64,000 nucleotides of DNA, from assembly GCA_964035545.1 (NCBI GenBank), contig OZ037766.1, positions 16,252,222-16,316,221 on the forward strand, written 5' to 3'. The first letter of the stretch is position 1; each line of letters begins with the position of its first letter. The position numbers and the translations under genes were made by a program. Source of the stretch: Bugula neritina (taxonomy: Eukaryota; Bryozoa; Gymnolaemata; Cheilostomatida; Bugulidae). Positions 33,776 through 48,050 of this stretch are shown here, piece by piece. The notes under the pieces were generated by a model, which was not told the origin of the DNA, ran no database searches, and worked only from the letters and a program-made list of their open reading frames with translations.

Positions 33776-34970
33776 CAACTTCATGACCTTTTAAAACTCA
33801 CCATGAAAAAATTATGTCTACTAACTGCAGTGAATGGAACAGACGATCAAAACTTTATTCTATTCTCTAAACAACTTTATTGAATATCTAAACTTATTTT
33901 AAGAAATATCCAACACCAAAACAGTCAACAGGAGAAGAGGCCATTATTTCTTCTATTAAATTAGAATCATCAGGTGCCTGGAAACACATTACTTGTTTGT
34001 TAATTATCATTATGTAATCCATACCTGGAAATTTAAAGTATGAGTTTTTTTAGATACAGATTTATTAGTTTTTCTATGAAATATTTTATGTCAATAATTA
34101 TTATAAGTTGTAACATATTTAATTAGTAATAGGCTTGTCAAATAGGCAAGACAAAGTATAATAGCATTTCAAATTCAATTTGTGTGAATATAATAATTAT
34201 ATATATATTATATTAAATACACCCACATTAAGTTATTGAGGAACCATAATTTATTTTGTTGTTTATGCAACAAAGGTTAACAAACCTAAAACTATTGGAA
34301 TAAACACAAACATAATATATAAGACTGGAATGATCTACAGATAAATGACTGCAAACCTTAGGGGCACCATAGCTGAATATCACCAGCAAAAGACTACCAA
34401 AATATTTCAATTGCAGATCTTCTGAATAAAATTAAATACATAAAAGCAAATCAAGACTATCTAAAAATAAACATTGACAATAGCTTGTGCTAGATAGGAG
34501 CAAGTAAAGTTGCACAGGGAATAAGCTACACAACATTACCACCATTCAAAACTCTTGACAACAAATATTTTAAAATGCCGATTCAATAAATTAATTCATG
34601 TGAGCAAAGTCTAGCCCTAGAACTAGCTTAAACTAGTTGATTATCTTTCCATGCATATCAATAAATGACTAGTTGAGTTCGTTGTACTGGCTGAAGGTGA
34701 AAACTCATGTTGTTATGAAAATTAAATTTCATACCATTTTAAGGAATAATTTACACAGAGGAAAATAAATCTAGATTATCAGAATATAATAAGAGTGTGC
34801 AATTTTTATGACACCAAATAATTTATAAACTTGACTAATAATTATTAATATTTTAGAGATTTAGTAAGAGTGGTGCAATATAATTCAAGGTACTCTATAA
34901 ATGGTTCATATATAACACAAGGTGGTTGTAAGCCTCCAGTGCCGAGTGCTGACTAGAGGTGTGCTGGAAC
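33776..34970. other. Region downstream of both the orphan frame and CACFD1
   Basis: AT-rich DNA that should contain the 3'UTR of the minus-strand Flower gene (stop at 34971) and the 3' end of the orphan transcript, if real. No coding sequence recognised. Confidence 0.45.
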
Positions 34971-37900
34971 TCAGACAATACCAGCTTTCTGCTTTGGTTC
35001 TGCATCTTTCTGTGCCATGGGTGCTGCATTATTCACTAGAGATTGTTCACCTCTAGCTGTTTGTAACATTTCTTCTCTGCTTGCTCTACAACAATGCAAA
35101 GCAAGAGCACGGCGTGATACCTTTTAGATAATACAAGTTGTTGGTGGTAAATAAGACAGTTTTTGCTATCAAATCAACAGGCTTTTTAATAAAGATGCCA
35201 ATGAATAAAACTAATTAACATTAACACTTCACAATTTTCAAGAAATTGTAGAGCAGGAGAATTCTAAGTACTGGATGATTTCATGGTGCAAGTGTTGATG
35301 ACATGGATGGTGATTATTCATGACTGGAAGAATCAGAGTGAATCAATGACAACGGAGCTAAATGTATATAAAATGGATGACAGGAAGTTTTAGAGATGCT
35401 GATAATTAATAGTTGAATGTGTTATCAGCAGATCCTTAACAGACATACATGATACTTTCAGTCACCAAGCGCTCAGCTGTTAACATTGTGACAAATGCAT
35501 GAGATAAATATTTATTATGACAGTTTGCATATAGAGTAAATACAGTAATACAGTATAGATTGCTAACAAACTAATCCCGTGAAGAGCTTAGAATTAAAAA
35601 ATGTAAGTTAACATAAACTTTATAGTAATTATCTACTGGTTCACATAATGGCGGTAAATGTTGATTGTCTGCATAATAGTAATAACTAGTATTGAAATAG
35701 TTGAGTTGTCCTTGAAACAGTTAGTAGCAACATAAAATAGCAACGATTAAACTGGAAATAATATTTATACTTGGGATACATTATATAATATAATACAGAT
35801 TTTGACTGGTTGTAATTTCATAATTGACTCAGCACTAGCTGGTACTGTAACCCTGTACAGTGGTCAGCTTGGATGAAGTTCAACGGTTATAAAGCAGAAT
35901 ATATTGATTTTTCAAAATAATACGCATAGATTTATATAATATTTTATCTAAGAAACCTACAAGTCTTTAGCTAATATACTCAAACATTTCAAAATTTTTA
36001 GAAAACTACTACTTCCTTTAGACTACTTTTCCGTTTGTCAGGTTCCCAGAAACCTTTAGTAGGTATAACTGAATAATTGATATCCCATAAAGTTTTCAAG
36101 GGACTTGTATTATTACGCTGATGTTTTTTTATCTACTAGGGAAAGTAACACATACATTTCTTTGTTTTGAAAGGTAAGGAGAGCTAATAAAATTTCATCA
36201 ACTTTTCATAACACTTACTTTCGTCCTAAAGATAGGTAGGCGAATGACAGTCCACATAAAATAACAGGAATGCAGCCAAGTATATTGGTTACACCATGAC
36301 ACAATGCTATAGGTATTATTGGTAGCCTGCAAAACAATGCAAACAAATTAGTAATAGCAAAATGAATTCTTTTTAAAATAGCATTTTATTATTTTTCCCT
36401 CCAACAGACTGATGCAGGTGAGTACACTTCAAAGTAATTTAAATTGTGTGTTACAAGTTCAGGTTTGGAATTATTCAGCCTTCTATAATAGGAGCAGGAG
36501 AGAACAAATTCGAATTATAAAACTGTTGTGCAACAATAATTTATAAATTTAAACAGATCAGAAAGGATACATTTTCATTAATTTAGTTCATCAATTATTA
36601 TTTAATTACAAAAAAATTATTTAAGTAGATCTTTTAAAAATTTTTCTGTTGGTGTCCAATTAGAATATTTAAGAAATATTACACTGAAATATCTAAGAGA
36701 GCAGAAAGTTCAACATATTGACAATTGAAAAAAAAATTGTGGCCTAATTGTTATTTAAAATAACAAATTTAAAGCATATCAAGCACTTGGTGTTCCATAC
36801 TGTGAATTTTCTACAATATACAGATTCAATTTTATCCTTAATTCAACCAATAAAACAGGGTGAAAAGAGCAAATAAATCCAAGAATTCACAGTATCTATT
36901 GTATTAGTATCTAGCAACAAAATAAATAGCCACACCAAAAGTATTATAATCAAAGAAATGTTGAGCCACTGTGCCTCCGATAGGTGAAATTATCAAAGTA
37001 GAGAGAAGAGACAAGGGATGAGAGGGAGGAGAAAGAAAGAAGAGAAAAAGAGGGGGATAGAGAATGGAAGAGAGGGAAGAAGGGGAAGAAAGGGGGAGAG
37101 GAGAGAGGGAGAGGAGAGGGGGAGAGGAGAGGGGGAGAGGAGAGGGGGAGAGGGGAGGGAAGAAGGGGTGAGTAAGTCAGTAAAAAATTGCGACAGCAGA
37201 TAAAGGTTTTGTTCACATAAACAGCAAATTATTGAGCAGGTATTCCTGAAAAAAACCAACCAAATAAATCGAAAGTATGATGATTACAAAAAGGCAAGTA
37301 GAATACACCACCCTGTAGAACCATGCCAGTTAAATACTCACAGGCAATAGATTATAGCTTTCTGCCAGTGAGGCCTGTTCTCAGAGAATTTGGTAATTTT
37401 ATCTATAAAGTCTAAATACGCACAGCAACATGGTGCTTCTAGGATGACCATTAATGCTCCTATCATGCTGTAACACAAACAGATAAATATATCAAAACGT
37501 GATCCCACACTTCACAGAATAGCTGAACTGGCCATTACTTTCAGACTTGGAGCAAACCCACCAGTTTATTAGCTATATATTATAATGTTAACATACTAGT
37601 GCAGTAATAGAAAAAAATTCCTTACAATGACAAAAGTATTTATTAAAACTTAAAAATTAGAATTTCCTAAATTGCATTACGAATTGGTATGTTTTTAGTT
37701 TTTTATCCATTTATACCTCAGCTCAGCTACATAGAAAGAGTGTAGAAAGAGCAAATGAAATAAACACTCTAATAATCTGACATTTTCTTTAAATATTACT
37801 AGAAACTAAAAAGTTAAATTATTTAAGTTATTATAAAACTATGTGTACTCAAAGATAATATAAAAAGTGAGTTAGCCACTGAGGTTTGATTCAAAGTTAT

Positions 37901-39113
37901 TTGGAATAGTGTTCTCTTGACAATTTCATTCTCCCAGTTTACTGGGTAATTTATCAGCCACAAAATAATAGATTACTTAGCTGCACCTGTACTATATCAT
38001 AGCAAAGAGATTTAATAAAATATTATGATGTTGCTTGATAACATTTGATAGACCAAGCCTTTGCAGAGACATTCAACCACTTATAATGCCTATAGAGTAT
38101 TGCCTTTGAGCTAACATTAGTAGTATTAGTAATCATCAGGCTGAACCGAAAAATGTGAAATTGTATATTAAAATTGAAATAATCAGTTGCCTCAGTAAAG
38201 AAATATTATTATTGTATAAGAACTGCAGGGGTAAACAGTTTGTTACACCTTTTTAAGATGTAGGACATTTGAGAGGATAACTCCAGGATAGAATGTAAAT
38301 GTAAATAAAGTGTTCTGCAGAAATATGCAACAATTAGATAAGTATCAAAAATGCTATTTGCTTAAGTTCCTATAAGATTATAGGACACTGTTCTAACACT
38401 TATAAAAAAGCTGGCAATTTTGTTTTATCACAACCTCTAGTGTATGCATTACAAATTAGATAAAGGCATAAGACATTTACTTACATTTGAAAAACTCCAG
38501 CTACTATACACAGTGGGTGGAGGGTGATACATACTACTATACCAGTCACAGCACAAACTAAAAATATAAGTAATGCAGGTTAAAAAATTATTAGAAACAG
38601 GCTGCAATAGAGGGAATTTCAATTTTTAGCTTTGTAAATGTTACTGATGTTGGCTAACCATCCAAGAACCCTGGAAAATCACTTACTCCTGGTGCTCATT
38701 GTTTGAATCAGACACAGCTCAGCGTGTTGCATAAATTAGCTTGATATAAAGTAAGATGCATCTAACCGGAAGGTTATCACATGTACTACTAACTAGATGT
38801 ACAACTCAGTGTAAATATGTCACTTGCTATATCTTAGCTACCAGCATATTTATTCCTCTTACAAAAGCAACACTTGCTTTATGCTTGCGAAAACTCAACT
38901 AATACCATGTTTATTAACTTATATTGCTGTGACATACATATATACGTATAATAGAAACTTTCAAAGTGTCTACTTTTGGTATACAGTAGCGCTACTAATG
39001 AATGGCTACTTACTTATACCAGATATAACACATGCAGTTTTCTGAGCCCATTTAAACCACCATGGCTGAGTTTGCTGCTGTTCAGGAAGGTCTCCTTTCT
39101 CCTCTTGCATCAT
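34971..39113 (-). CDS. CACFD1: Calcium channel Flower homologue (CACFD1), 5 exons
   Basis: Minus-strand exons: 39020-39113, 38485-38557, 37342-37467, 36219-36326, 34971-35085. Joined they give 516 nt, 171 residues, essentially the length of human CACFD1 (172). Exon 1 has the QPWWFKWAQK motif preceding the first membrane helix. Exon 2 has CITLHPLCIVAGVFQ. Exon 3 has the family signature ILEAPCCC, whose acidic residue in the Drosophila protein is proposed to line the calcium pore, followed by WQKAIIYC. Exon 4 encodes two hydrophobic stretches ending SLGRK. Exon 5 is a hydrophilic tail (SREEMLQTARGEQ) ending KAGIV. Flower proteins are multi-pass membrane proteins of synaptic or secretory vesicles, linked to endocytosis and cell competition. 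Two adjacent ATGs (39113, 39110) exist. A likely acceptor just upstream (TTTGTAG near 39150) suggests a separate 5'UTR exon. Confidence 0.92.
36997..37172. repeat. Polypurine tract with GGGGGAGAGGAGA tandem repeats, CACFD1 intron
   Basis: Roughly 175 bases almost entirely of A and G on the plus strand, with a tandem GAGAGGGGGAGAG core near 37094-37160. It lies in the CACFD1 intron between exons 3 and 4, so it is polypyrimidine in the transcript. Long mirror-like purine tracts can form triplex DNA. Reading frames on either strand here are repeat artefacts. Confidence 0.9.
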
Positions 39114-39324
39114 GATTTCTCTATTAGAATGATTTCCAACCTTACCACTACAAATTGAAAAAGGCAATGAAGCAAACAGTTTACAAATAATTACAGAGTT
39201 CAACACCCTCATTAGTTATCCTAGTCTGAAGAATCATTACAGGAAGCCATAGGTCTATAATGTCATAATTATTGTAACAACACAGCCAGTCTTATTTCAA
39301 AAGTTTATGTGATTTTACACACTA

Positions 39325-40432
<1,108 letters not shown>

Positions 40433-41250
40433 GGGTTGACAGACTACAGTCGAAACTCGACTGTGAACGCGTTTTCGACGCTAAGTGTTGAACTCTGTGA
40501 CGTCACAACTGTCTGATTTCTGAACGCAACTGTCAATTTTTTGCGATGCGCTCAGCTTTCGACATGTCAAACGCTCAACTTCAGCGTTCAGCCAATCACT
40601 GACTGGAAGGCAAGCCCTGATTGGCTAAGTGCTTTTACTTATTCCACGTGCTACTAGCGAGCATTATTATTTGATTTAGTTTAATTTTATTTAAGCGAGC
40701 ATTATTATTTGATTTAGTTTTTCGAAAATTATATTATTTTATTTAATAACATTGTCATGATGAAGTTGTGTATGCAAATCTTAATAAAAATCAACTATGA
40801 AAATAAATACTTAGCAGATAAATTTGGCTGAATTTTATCAGCATATTGGTTATTCTAATTTGGCTGAATTTTATTAGCATATTTAGTTTTTTATGCTAGT
40901 GAATGCGATTGAATAAAGCTAGTAAATCGCATTAAATTAAACTAGTAATTTTGAATAAGTGAAGCTAGTAAATTAGAATAAAAATAACAAGTAAATCTTA
41001 TTGAATTATGCTAGTAATTCTCAATAAATTGCGCTAAATTTGATTTGTGGTTGCTGTGGATACAGCAGAAACTAAGCTACAGCATTCCTATTGGTTAAAA
41101 GTTTACTGCGGGCTAGAGACAGTTAGCGTTCAGCGTTTGTAGTGTAAACTGTAGTATGACCAGCAAAAAGTAGGACGTGACGTTTAACGTATGCGCGAGC
41201 AGCTTCAAAACGCATTCACAGTTCAGTTTCGACTGTAGTCTGTAGACCCC
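40433..41250. mobile_element. Non-autonomous DNA transposon with ~43-bp inverted repeats
   Basis: The left end has GGGTTGACAGACTACAGTCG, continuing AAACTCGACTGTGAACGCGTTTT. The right end is its reverse complement with a few mismatches and terminates TGTAGACCCC. The 818-bp element has no transposase. Inside are a direct repeat of AGCGAGCATTATTATTTGAT (40657 and 40694) and several AAGCTAGTAAAT-type repeats. The ends are richer in CG than the surroundings. A target duplication was not resolved (AT or TAAT possible). Confidence 0.8.
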
Positions 41251-44200
41251 ATAATACTTATTATCATAAAATGAAAACTATAAGTAAAACTAATTTATTT
41301 GTTAAAAATTATTATTAATATCAAATCCAATGTTATCATTAAAATAATTATTACAACTTAATTTATGCTCTAAAATAAATATAACTAAATCAATAAATGA
41401 ATATCAAATATGAATATCAATATTATAAATTGAAATATAATGATTATTATTTATTAATATCATAGTTATACTAAGAATAACTATAACAATAATATTAATA
41501 ATAATCAATAAATATTGTTATAAGTTTAATACTTTTAAGTTACCATTTAAAATTAAATATCTTTATAATGATCATAAATACTTATAATATTAATAAAACA
41601 ATATTAAGTATTATATTTAATTTTATTTTTATTAAAACTATTCTTAAATTATCTATTCAATATAAATATTGTTAAATTTATTATAAAAATAATCATTATA
41701 CTTGGAGTTAATAATACACATATTAAATTCAATAACTGCAGGTATAAAAATTGAAACAAAAATAATATGAGTAATTTAATATCTATTGAAAATTTATTTT
41801 TTTATCAATTTCAGTATTATAATAATAATTATCAATTATCACTAACTACAGTAAATCACTAAACAGTAAATGTACTAGCAGTTTTAGTTTAATAATAAAT
41901 TTATCTGCTATAGTGTTAAAAATAAAAGTAAAACCTTCGGCTTCTACTTTTAGGATTTATTTCAATCTTATACTTATACCTTATAGTTAGCAAACTATGT
42001 CTATTGTGTTTTATAAAAAAATTCTCATTGTGATTTTTATTATTCTACAATCTACTTGTACTTCACTAGCTGTGATAAATTGAAACTTACTTAGTAACTT
42101 AGTATTTAGTTGCATGATTATCAACTCCTTAGGCTTATGCCTTATCTCATAATTATCATCGTGACTGATGTGTTCACCGTTACACTTACGGTTATAATAT
42201 TTTAATTTTTAGCTTATTCAGTTACACTTACAGTTACTGCCTTACAATATGAATAACTATAGGTTAAACTTGAAGTATAACAATAACTATAAGTTTATGA
42301 TATCAATAATAATAATTATTATAATATCAATTATAAAATTATAATTTAAATTATATCTAATTTTATATCAAATATATCAATATGATTAATATGATAAGTG
42401 AATAGCAATATCAATATGATAGTTGACTATGAAATAATTAATAAATAATAATATTAATAATGACATACTCATACTGATACTCATAGACCATAGTCATACT
42501 CATAGTGATACTGATAGTGATAGTCTCACCCCTAAAATCTAGCTCCTAAGTTCGAGGAACACAATAATTTTAAGAAACTCTAAATAACACTTTAGCAAGC
42601 AGTTTTCTCAGTTACTTGAGCCAGGTTTAGAAGAAAAGCTAGTATGGAAATATGAGTATGACTCACCATCATGATAATCATGGGCATGTTCATGTTGATA
42701 TGATCGTTATTGTATCAAATGACCTTAGAATGACATCAACTCAGCCTTGACATGCCAACAAAGCTGTTTAAACGCGAACTTACAGAGTCGAATACGTTGC
42801 AGTTTTCGCAAATGAAATAACTATTGCGGTTTATTAGCTCGATATTTGGGCACTATTGTGTGCTATAGATTTAAAAATTTCATTGAGAGTAGTCTGTTCC
42901 CGTCTTTGACAACAAAGGGCAAACAACTTTCTTTCAGCTATTAATAAACAGTGATACCAACAGCAGACTAAATTTTGCCGTGCAATACATCAGTTTGAGA
43001 ACTATTGTTTTTCTATAAGCAAACTTTGTAAATATTTTATTTGTTATAAACCTAGATTGTAGTTGCATAGTGATTTAATCTACAAGAATTTTACATGACA
43101 TAGTCTCAGCTCTGACAAAGTCTAACGATCCTGAGTTTAAGGTACTGAATGCTTTTAAAAGATTACATAAAAGTTTTATATAGTGTTCTCAATTACTTGG
43201 CCCAGTTCTGGATGAAAAATTTATTTTGGTAAATAATTTTATTGGGGAAAGTATAATGTGACAATTTTAAACTTGAACAGCTTCTAATGTGACATATGTC
43301 ATAATGACCTCATTTTTGTTGGGTCTTATTACCATTATAGGTATGCAGTGAACATTTCTTGTCAAATTCACCAAAGAAAAGTAAATTGCTTAAAATGAAA
43401 TAATATTTAATGTGTTATAATTAATCATGTTTGATTACTATAACTTAAGCCTTTTAGCAAAATTATGTTTCGGATACATCTCATAAATGTACGTATCTAT
43501 TTTTATCTTTTATAATAGATCACATTAGTCACATGTTTTGAGCTTTTATATACTATTTTTAGCATGTTGCTTTAAATTTTGACTGAAAAAATAAAGTTGT
43601 TATTCATATAATTTCTGCTATGGTTCTTAATCATTGTGCTTTTCTATAACTATTGCAAAACTTGCAGCATTATATCGGGTAAACCACGTCTGCATATGGC
43701 TGAACTTCATAAATGTTTTTAAATTTTACTATACATGTATTTTACTGTGGTCAGTAGAATAGAAATTTTAGCCAATTATGTACTTGTTGCAAAACACTGA
43801 AAATGGCAAAACTTTGCATTTAGCCAAAGGTCCAGAAAATTCTAAAGATTATGAATATTCAGTTAGCAATTCACCTTAACATAAGGGTGCCTATAAAATA
43901 CAGCTAGATTTGTCAACTTAGAGCTCTACTGCTCACAATAAAATTAAGCCGATATTCTTATCCATTGAGCTAAACAAACACACAAATAATTGATGAAACA
44001 AAATGATCAACTTATAATTTTTTGAAGTTAATTGATACATGAAGTATTTAATAATTCTCTATCCGTTCTATAGATATGATTGTAACAGGACACAATGCAA
44101 ATCAGCTAGCGTTACGCTCAGTACAACCACGTTGAAAAGCCTACTAATTTTCAATAGTTATTGCAGTGAGTTTAAGAAAACAGAATGAACAATGGCTGTT

Positions 44201-46106
44201 TGAGTTTTTCTTTCTCTTTCTTATGAAATGTTTAAACCTAGCCGTGTCAAGATTTTTATCTACTTTATAGAATTGAAAAAGTCAGCACTCCAGAGCTTTA
44301 TGTTATTTCAATCTAACATACATTACAATAGTTGTGTATATAAGCAATTACAGTGTTTTGGTTCAAATAACATTTTCAAAAGCTCTAAAAATAGTGAAAG
44401 TGGCTTTACTATAATAGTATGTATGAAAGCAGACCTACATGCTTGTCTGCTACAAAGATTCTTATAAATTTCTCTCTTAAGAAGAGAATAAACATAAATT
44501 AAGCAGTACATACTGTGTTTCCATACATTATTCAATCTCTTTTGCAAGAAAAAGAGTAGGCCGCAATATTTTATCAATTAAAACTTTAAAGAAAACACCA
44601 AATATTAGACATAAGCTAGCTTTGAGATAACATTCCAACCAAAGCTGTTTATATACCACTTTTCATAATTTTTGTTTTTGTTTTTGTGTTTTTATATATT
44701 TTTCTTAAAGAAAAACATGGTTTAAAAATAGTTTTCTTACCTAGAAAACACAGCGCAACTTTCTAAAACAAGATGATGTTTGTTTAAAAAAACATTCAAA
44801 CTTAAATTGAGTTAATAATAAACATTTTCTAGTTTACTTTTCAGACAATCTTGCTTGAAAATTTTTTTTCCCATCAAAGCTGAATACTAAACTTATTAAC
44901 TAATTAACTTGTCTTGTAAATTTTCACAAGCTTATAGCAACTAATTCAGCTCTAGACCTCAATGGCAACTATAGGTTTAGAGATGCATTTAGATATTGTG
45001 ATACTGCATTGCAACATTGCAACCTTATAACCTTTAGCAAATATGACTGCTAGCTTAAAACTAACAAGTGCTTCATTTACGACTACATAATAGTCTTTGA
45101 TCAACCTAGACTATAATACAATCAAAACATATATATTATTTTATGTAGGTAAGCAGTTACAGTGTTGAAAACGAATCTGTCCATATTTGATATTTTGTTA
45201 CTTTATATTACATTGTATTATCATGATATACATGTAATACACTATTGCACATGCATATTCCACATGTTGCTATATATGATTTGCCACGAGAAACAGGTAT
45301 GGGAAATTAAAGAGTGCCGTTGACAAGGTTTCCACCAAGTCCAGAAAAAGTTAAAACTTCAACCCAGGCTATAAAAAGTAAATTATTAGCTTTTTATGAA
45401 TTACATCGAGGCAAGTTTTCAGAGTAGAAATTGAGTATGCTTTACGTTAGTACACTATTTTTATACCACAATTAACTAAGGCAATACTACCACCATGATA
45501 CACCTACGTCTATACAATTAGGCACAAATTAACCACCTGCATTATGCAATAGATATAGTCAGTAGTTATATATTTGTGCAATAAAACAACTGTTATGCAT
45601 TTCATTCCATCTTGCAATACTAAGTTCTGTGCTCACTAATTATGCGTACAGAACATTTAGGTATATACACAGTGTACATCGCATCATTAGGCTGACGCAG
45701 GTGCCCTTTACAGGCTCTTGCATTCTACATGTTTATAGTAAGCAGTTCAGAGTACTAGATTTTTATGGCTGACTGTAGAGTTAATTATGAAGAGTGACCT
45801 TTGTGTTGTTTATACTTACCTTTTAATGTATATCCATACATGTATTAGCTCTTGCTTAAGAATTCTATAAAACCAGACATCTAAAGAAAGAAGCTGGAAA
45901 CTGGCTTTATAAGTAGAAACATAACGAAACTTCTGCTATAATATGTAACTCACTTTTTATTGAGAGGCCCAAAATATGCAGAGTTCAAGTAGCTTTAACT
46001 GTAAATGCAAAATATAGCATTTTGGGCACTTTCTTTTTAAAAAGTCAAATTGCCCATTTTTTAAAGGAAGCATACCTACAATTAGACTAGCAGATGCTTT
46101 TTCTTT
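41251..46106. other. Long AT-rich non-coding stretch
   Basis: 41250-42450 is extremely AT-rich, with degenerate AATAATTATTATAA sequence. 42450-46100 is AT-rich unique DNA. The 79-84 codon frames on both strands near 44228-44577 have no domain features and no flanking splice logic. No gene was recognised. Confidence 0.5.
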
Positions 46107-46455
46107 AAAGCCTAGGGCCACACGGTGCGTATTTTCGCATGCGAAAATTGAAACCACAAGTAGCAAAGGCATCCACTGTAGCGTCAGTGATGCGTGATAA
46201 ATAAAGCTTTCATTTTTAAATCGCACTCGCTTTCAATAAAACGCAATTTACTGGAATTTAGCACTAAAATAAAGAAATTGGGCTCGCTTAATAATACCAG
46301 CCAATTAGGTGACGACGACAGAGACGATTCGCACTTGCGTTGAAAATGCAGAGCGACAAGTGCGAATGTTTTCTCAACGCGCACAGTGGACACCTTTGCT
46401 ACTTGTGATTTCAATTTTCGCATGCGAAAATACGCACAATGTGGCCCTAGGCTTT
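46107..46455. mobile_element. Non-autonomous DNA transposon with ~68-bp inverted repeats
   Basis: The ends are near-perfect inverted repeats of about 68 bp: AAAGCCTAGGGCCACACGG onward, with GTATTTTCGCATGCGAAAAT inside, and the complement at 46382-46455. The GCATGC and CCTAGG palindromes within the arms make the exact ends ambiguous. The interior (about 200 bp) has CG-containing unique sequence but no transposase. A related fragment is at 1-410. hAT-like affinity is possible from the GGGCC terminus, but the target duplication is not clear. Confidence 0.8.
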
Positions 46456-48050
46456 TAACCGATCCTTAAAGTTAGATTTTCCTATAAACTTATAGATAGC
46501 ACTGTTCACATGTGTTCCACAATTTTTCTCTTTTTCTTCCAGCATATTTGCATCCTATAAACTATTATGTAGTTTGAGCATAAAACTATACTATTACTCA
46601 CATGTACGGGATCATTAAAATGATATTCTATTATTAAAGTTCCAATTCCAGATTGGGCAATGTTGCACAGTCCTACAATTTTATGGGTTTCTTATCATCC
46701 ATTATAAAATGCAGATTAAGCCATTCTCCAATCATTTATAAAATAATTTTAGAAGTTTTTCTCAATAACTAGCTATAGTTATGAATATTTTATTTAAAGC
46801 TGTATAATTTATGTAGACCCTAACTTATGACCAATTGCTTACACTAATATTAGCCATGTGACAGATTTTAAAATGTTCTATCATCTAGACAACTTTGTGC
46901 TATTATTTGAAAACTATAAACTTATTAGTTTAATCAGCACAGCATTTGGAATACCGTGGAGATATAGTCTACAATTAGGAAAAGCATAAATTGTCCGAAA
47001 AATTTTAGAATTATCATATAACCTTATAAATGATACATGGCATTTTATGCTACCACATCATGAAGTTTTTACTTTTAATGCTCATAACTTTGTATTAGAT
47101 AGGCTTAGTAATATTAGCTAGTTTGTTCTCTAACAATACAGAGCCAGGAGGTCTTATCAAGTTATTTCTTATTATCAATCTATACATTGGTATCTTCTTT
47201 TTTACACAATACATACACATATTTTCAGTTTTTCATGAGTACCATCTTTGAACACTAGTTTTTTTTCAATGTACACCAAAATTGACTTGAGTCTTGAAGA
47301 TTGTATAATTGCAGTTAAAGTTGTGGAGCAGATTGTAATGAGGAAAATGTGTAACCAAATCTATCACATGTTTTGTTGCTGCAGTGTATAAATGTATAGG
47401 TAGATGTAACTTTGATACTAACATCAACAGTAGTTAGTGATTCTTTCTAAAGTATTTTACCTAAGTTTATCCAGTTATGGATTGTTAGACATGCAGTTTT
47501 AGCAATTAGATCAGAAAGGCAAATATTGGTTCAACTTTCAGCCCAATAAAACATAATAAAACAAGCACACGCATGGAAATGTATTAAATATCACAAAGTA
47601 TATAGATATAATGGCCGATGGTTGGTGGGCTGACCCAGGGCTCTGCCAGTCAGAGCTGCTTTGGCTGATGCTGCTAATAACGTTGTTGAGCTGGCTATTG
47701 TTTATATTCATACAAAGTATTGATAATGAAAGAAAGATTTTTATAATAGGTGTATACAAGGCTATACAATAGAAGGGTGAAAGGCTTAATAAAGCAGCAG
47801 TAAATGTATATCAACAGTTAAACATAATCTCATATGCATGCTTGTTCATATAGCACATTATTACAATTACTTATCGCTGAGCAGTTATTAAGACCAGTAG
47901 CAAATCGGCCAGTGTCTGTTTTAAGTGGAGTGTGTTCATTTAGTGTTTGCTGTTAAGATAGTTAAGCTTGGCGTGTAGTGAGCTTTTACCTTCTACCCTT
48001 TCTTCCACTACTGTGTGTGATCACGTTTTGCTATAAGTATAGACTTTGTA
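46456..48050. other. Region upstream of RBM24/38
   Basis: AT-rich DNA. The last 170 bases before the ATG at 48051 are less AT-biased and probably contain the promoter and 5'UTR. A minus-strand 73-codon frame (47538-47759) has no recognisable features. Confidence 0.45.

Noticed and set aside
36950-37259. Ser/Leu/Pro-rich and Arg/Glu/Gly-rich frames
   Set aside because: Translations of the purine tract inside the CACFD1 intron on either strand.
44228-44577. 79- and 84-codon frames on opposite strands
   Set aside because: Mutually overlapping, AT-rich, no motif, no splice-site logic and no promoter.
47538-47759. 73-codon minus-strand frame upstream of RBM24 (SQLNNVISSISQSSSDWQSP)
   Set aside because: Slightly protein-like in the middle, but the rest is hydrophobic AT-rich noise and no family is recognised.
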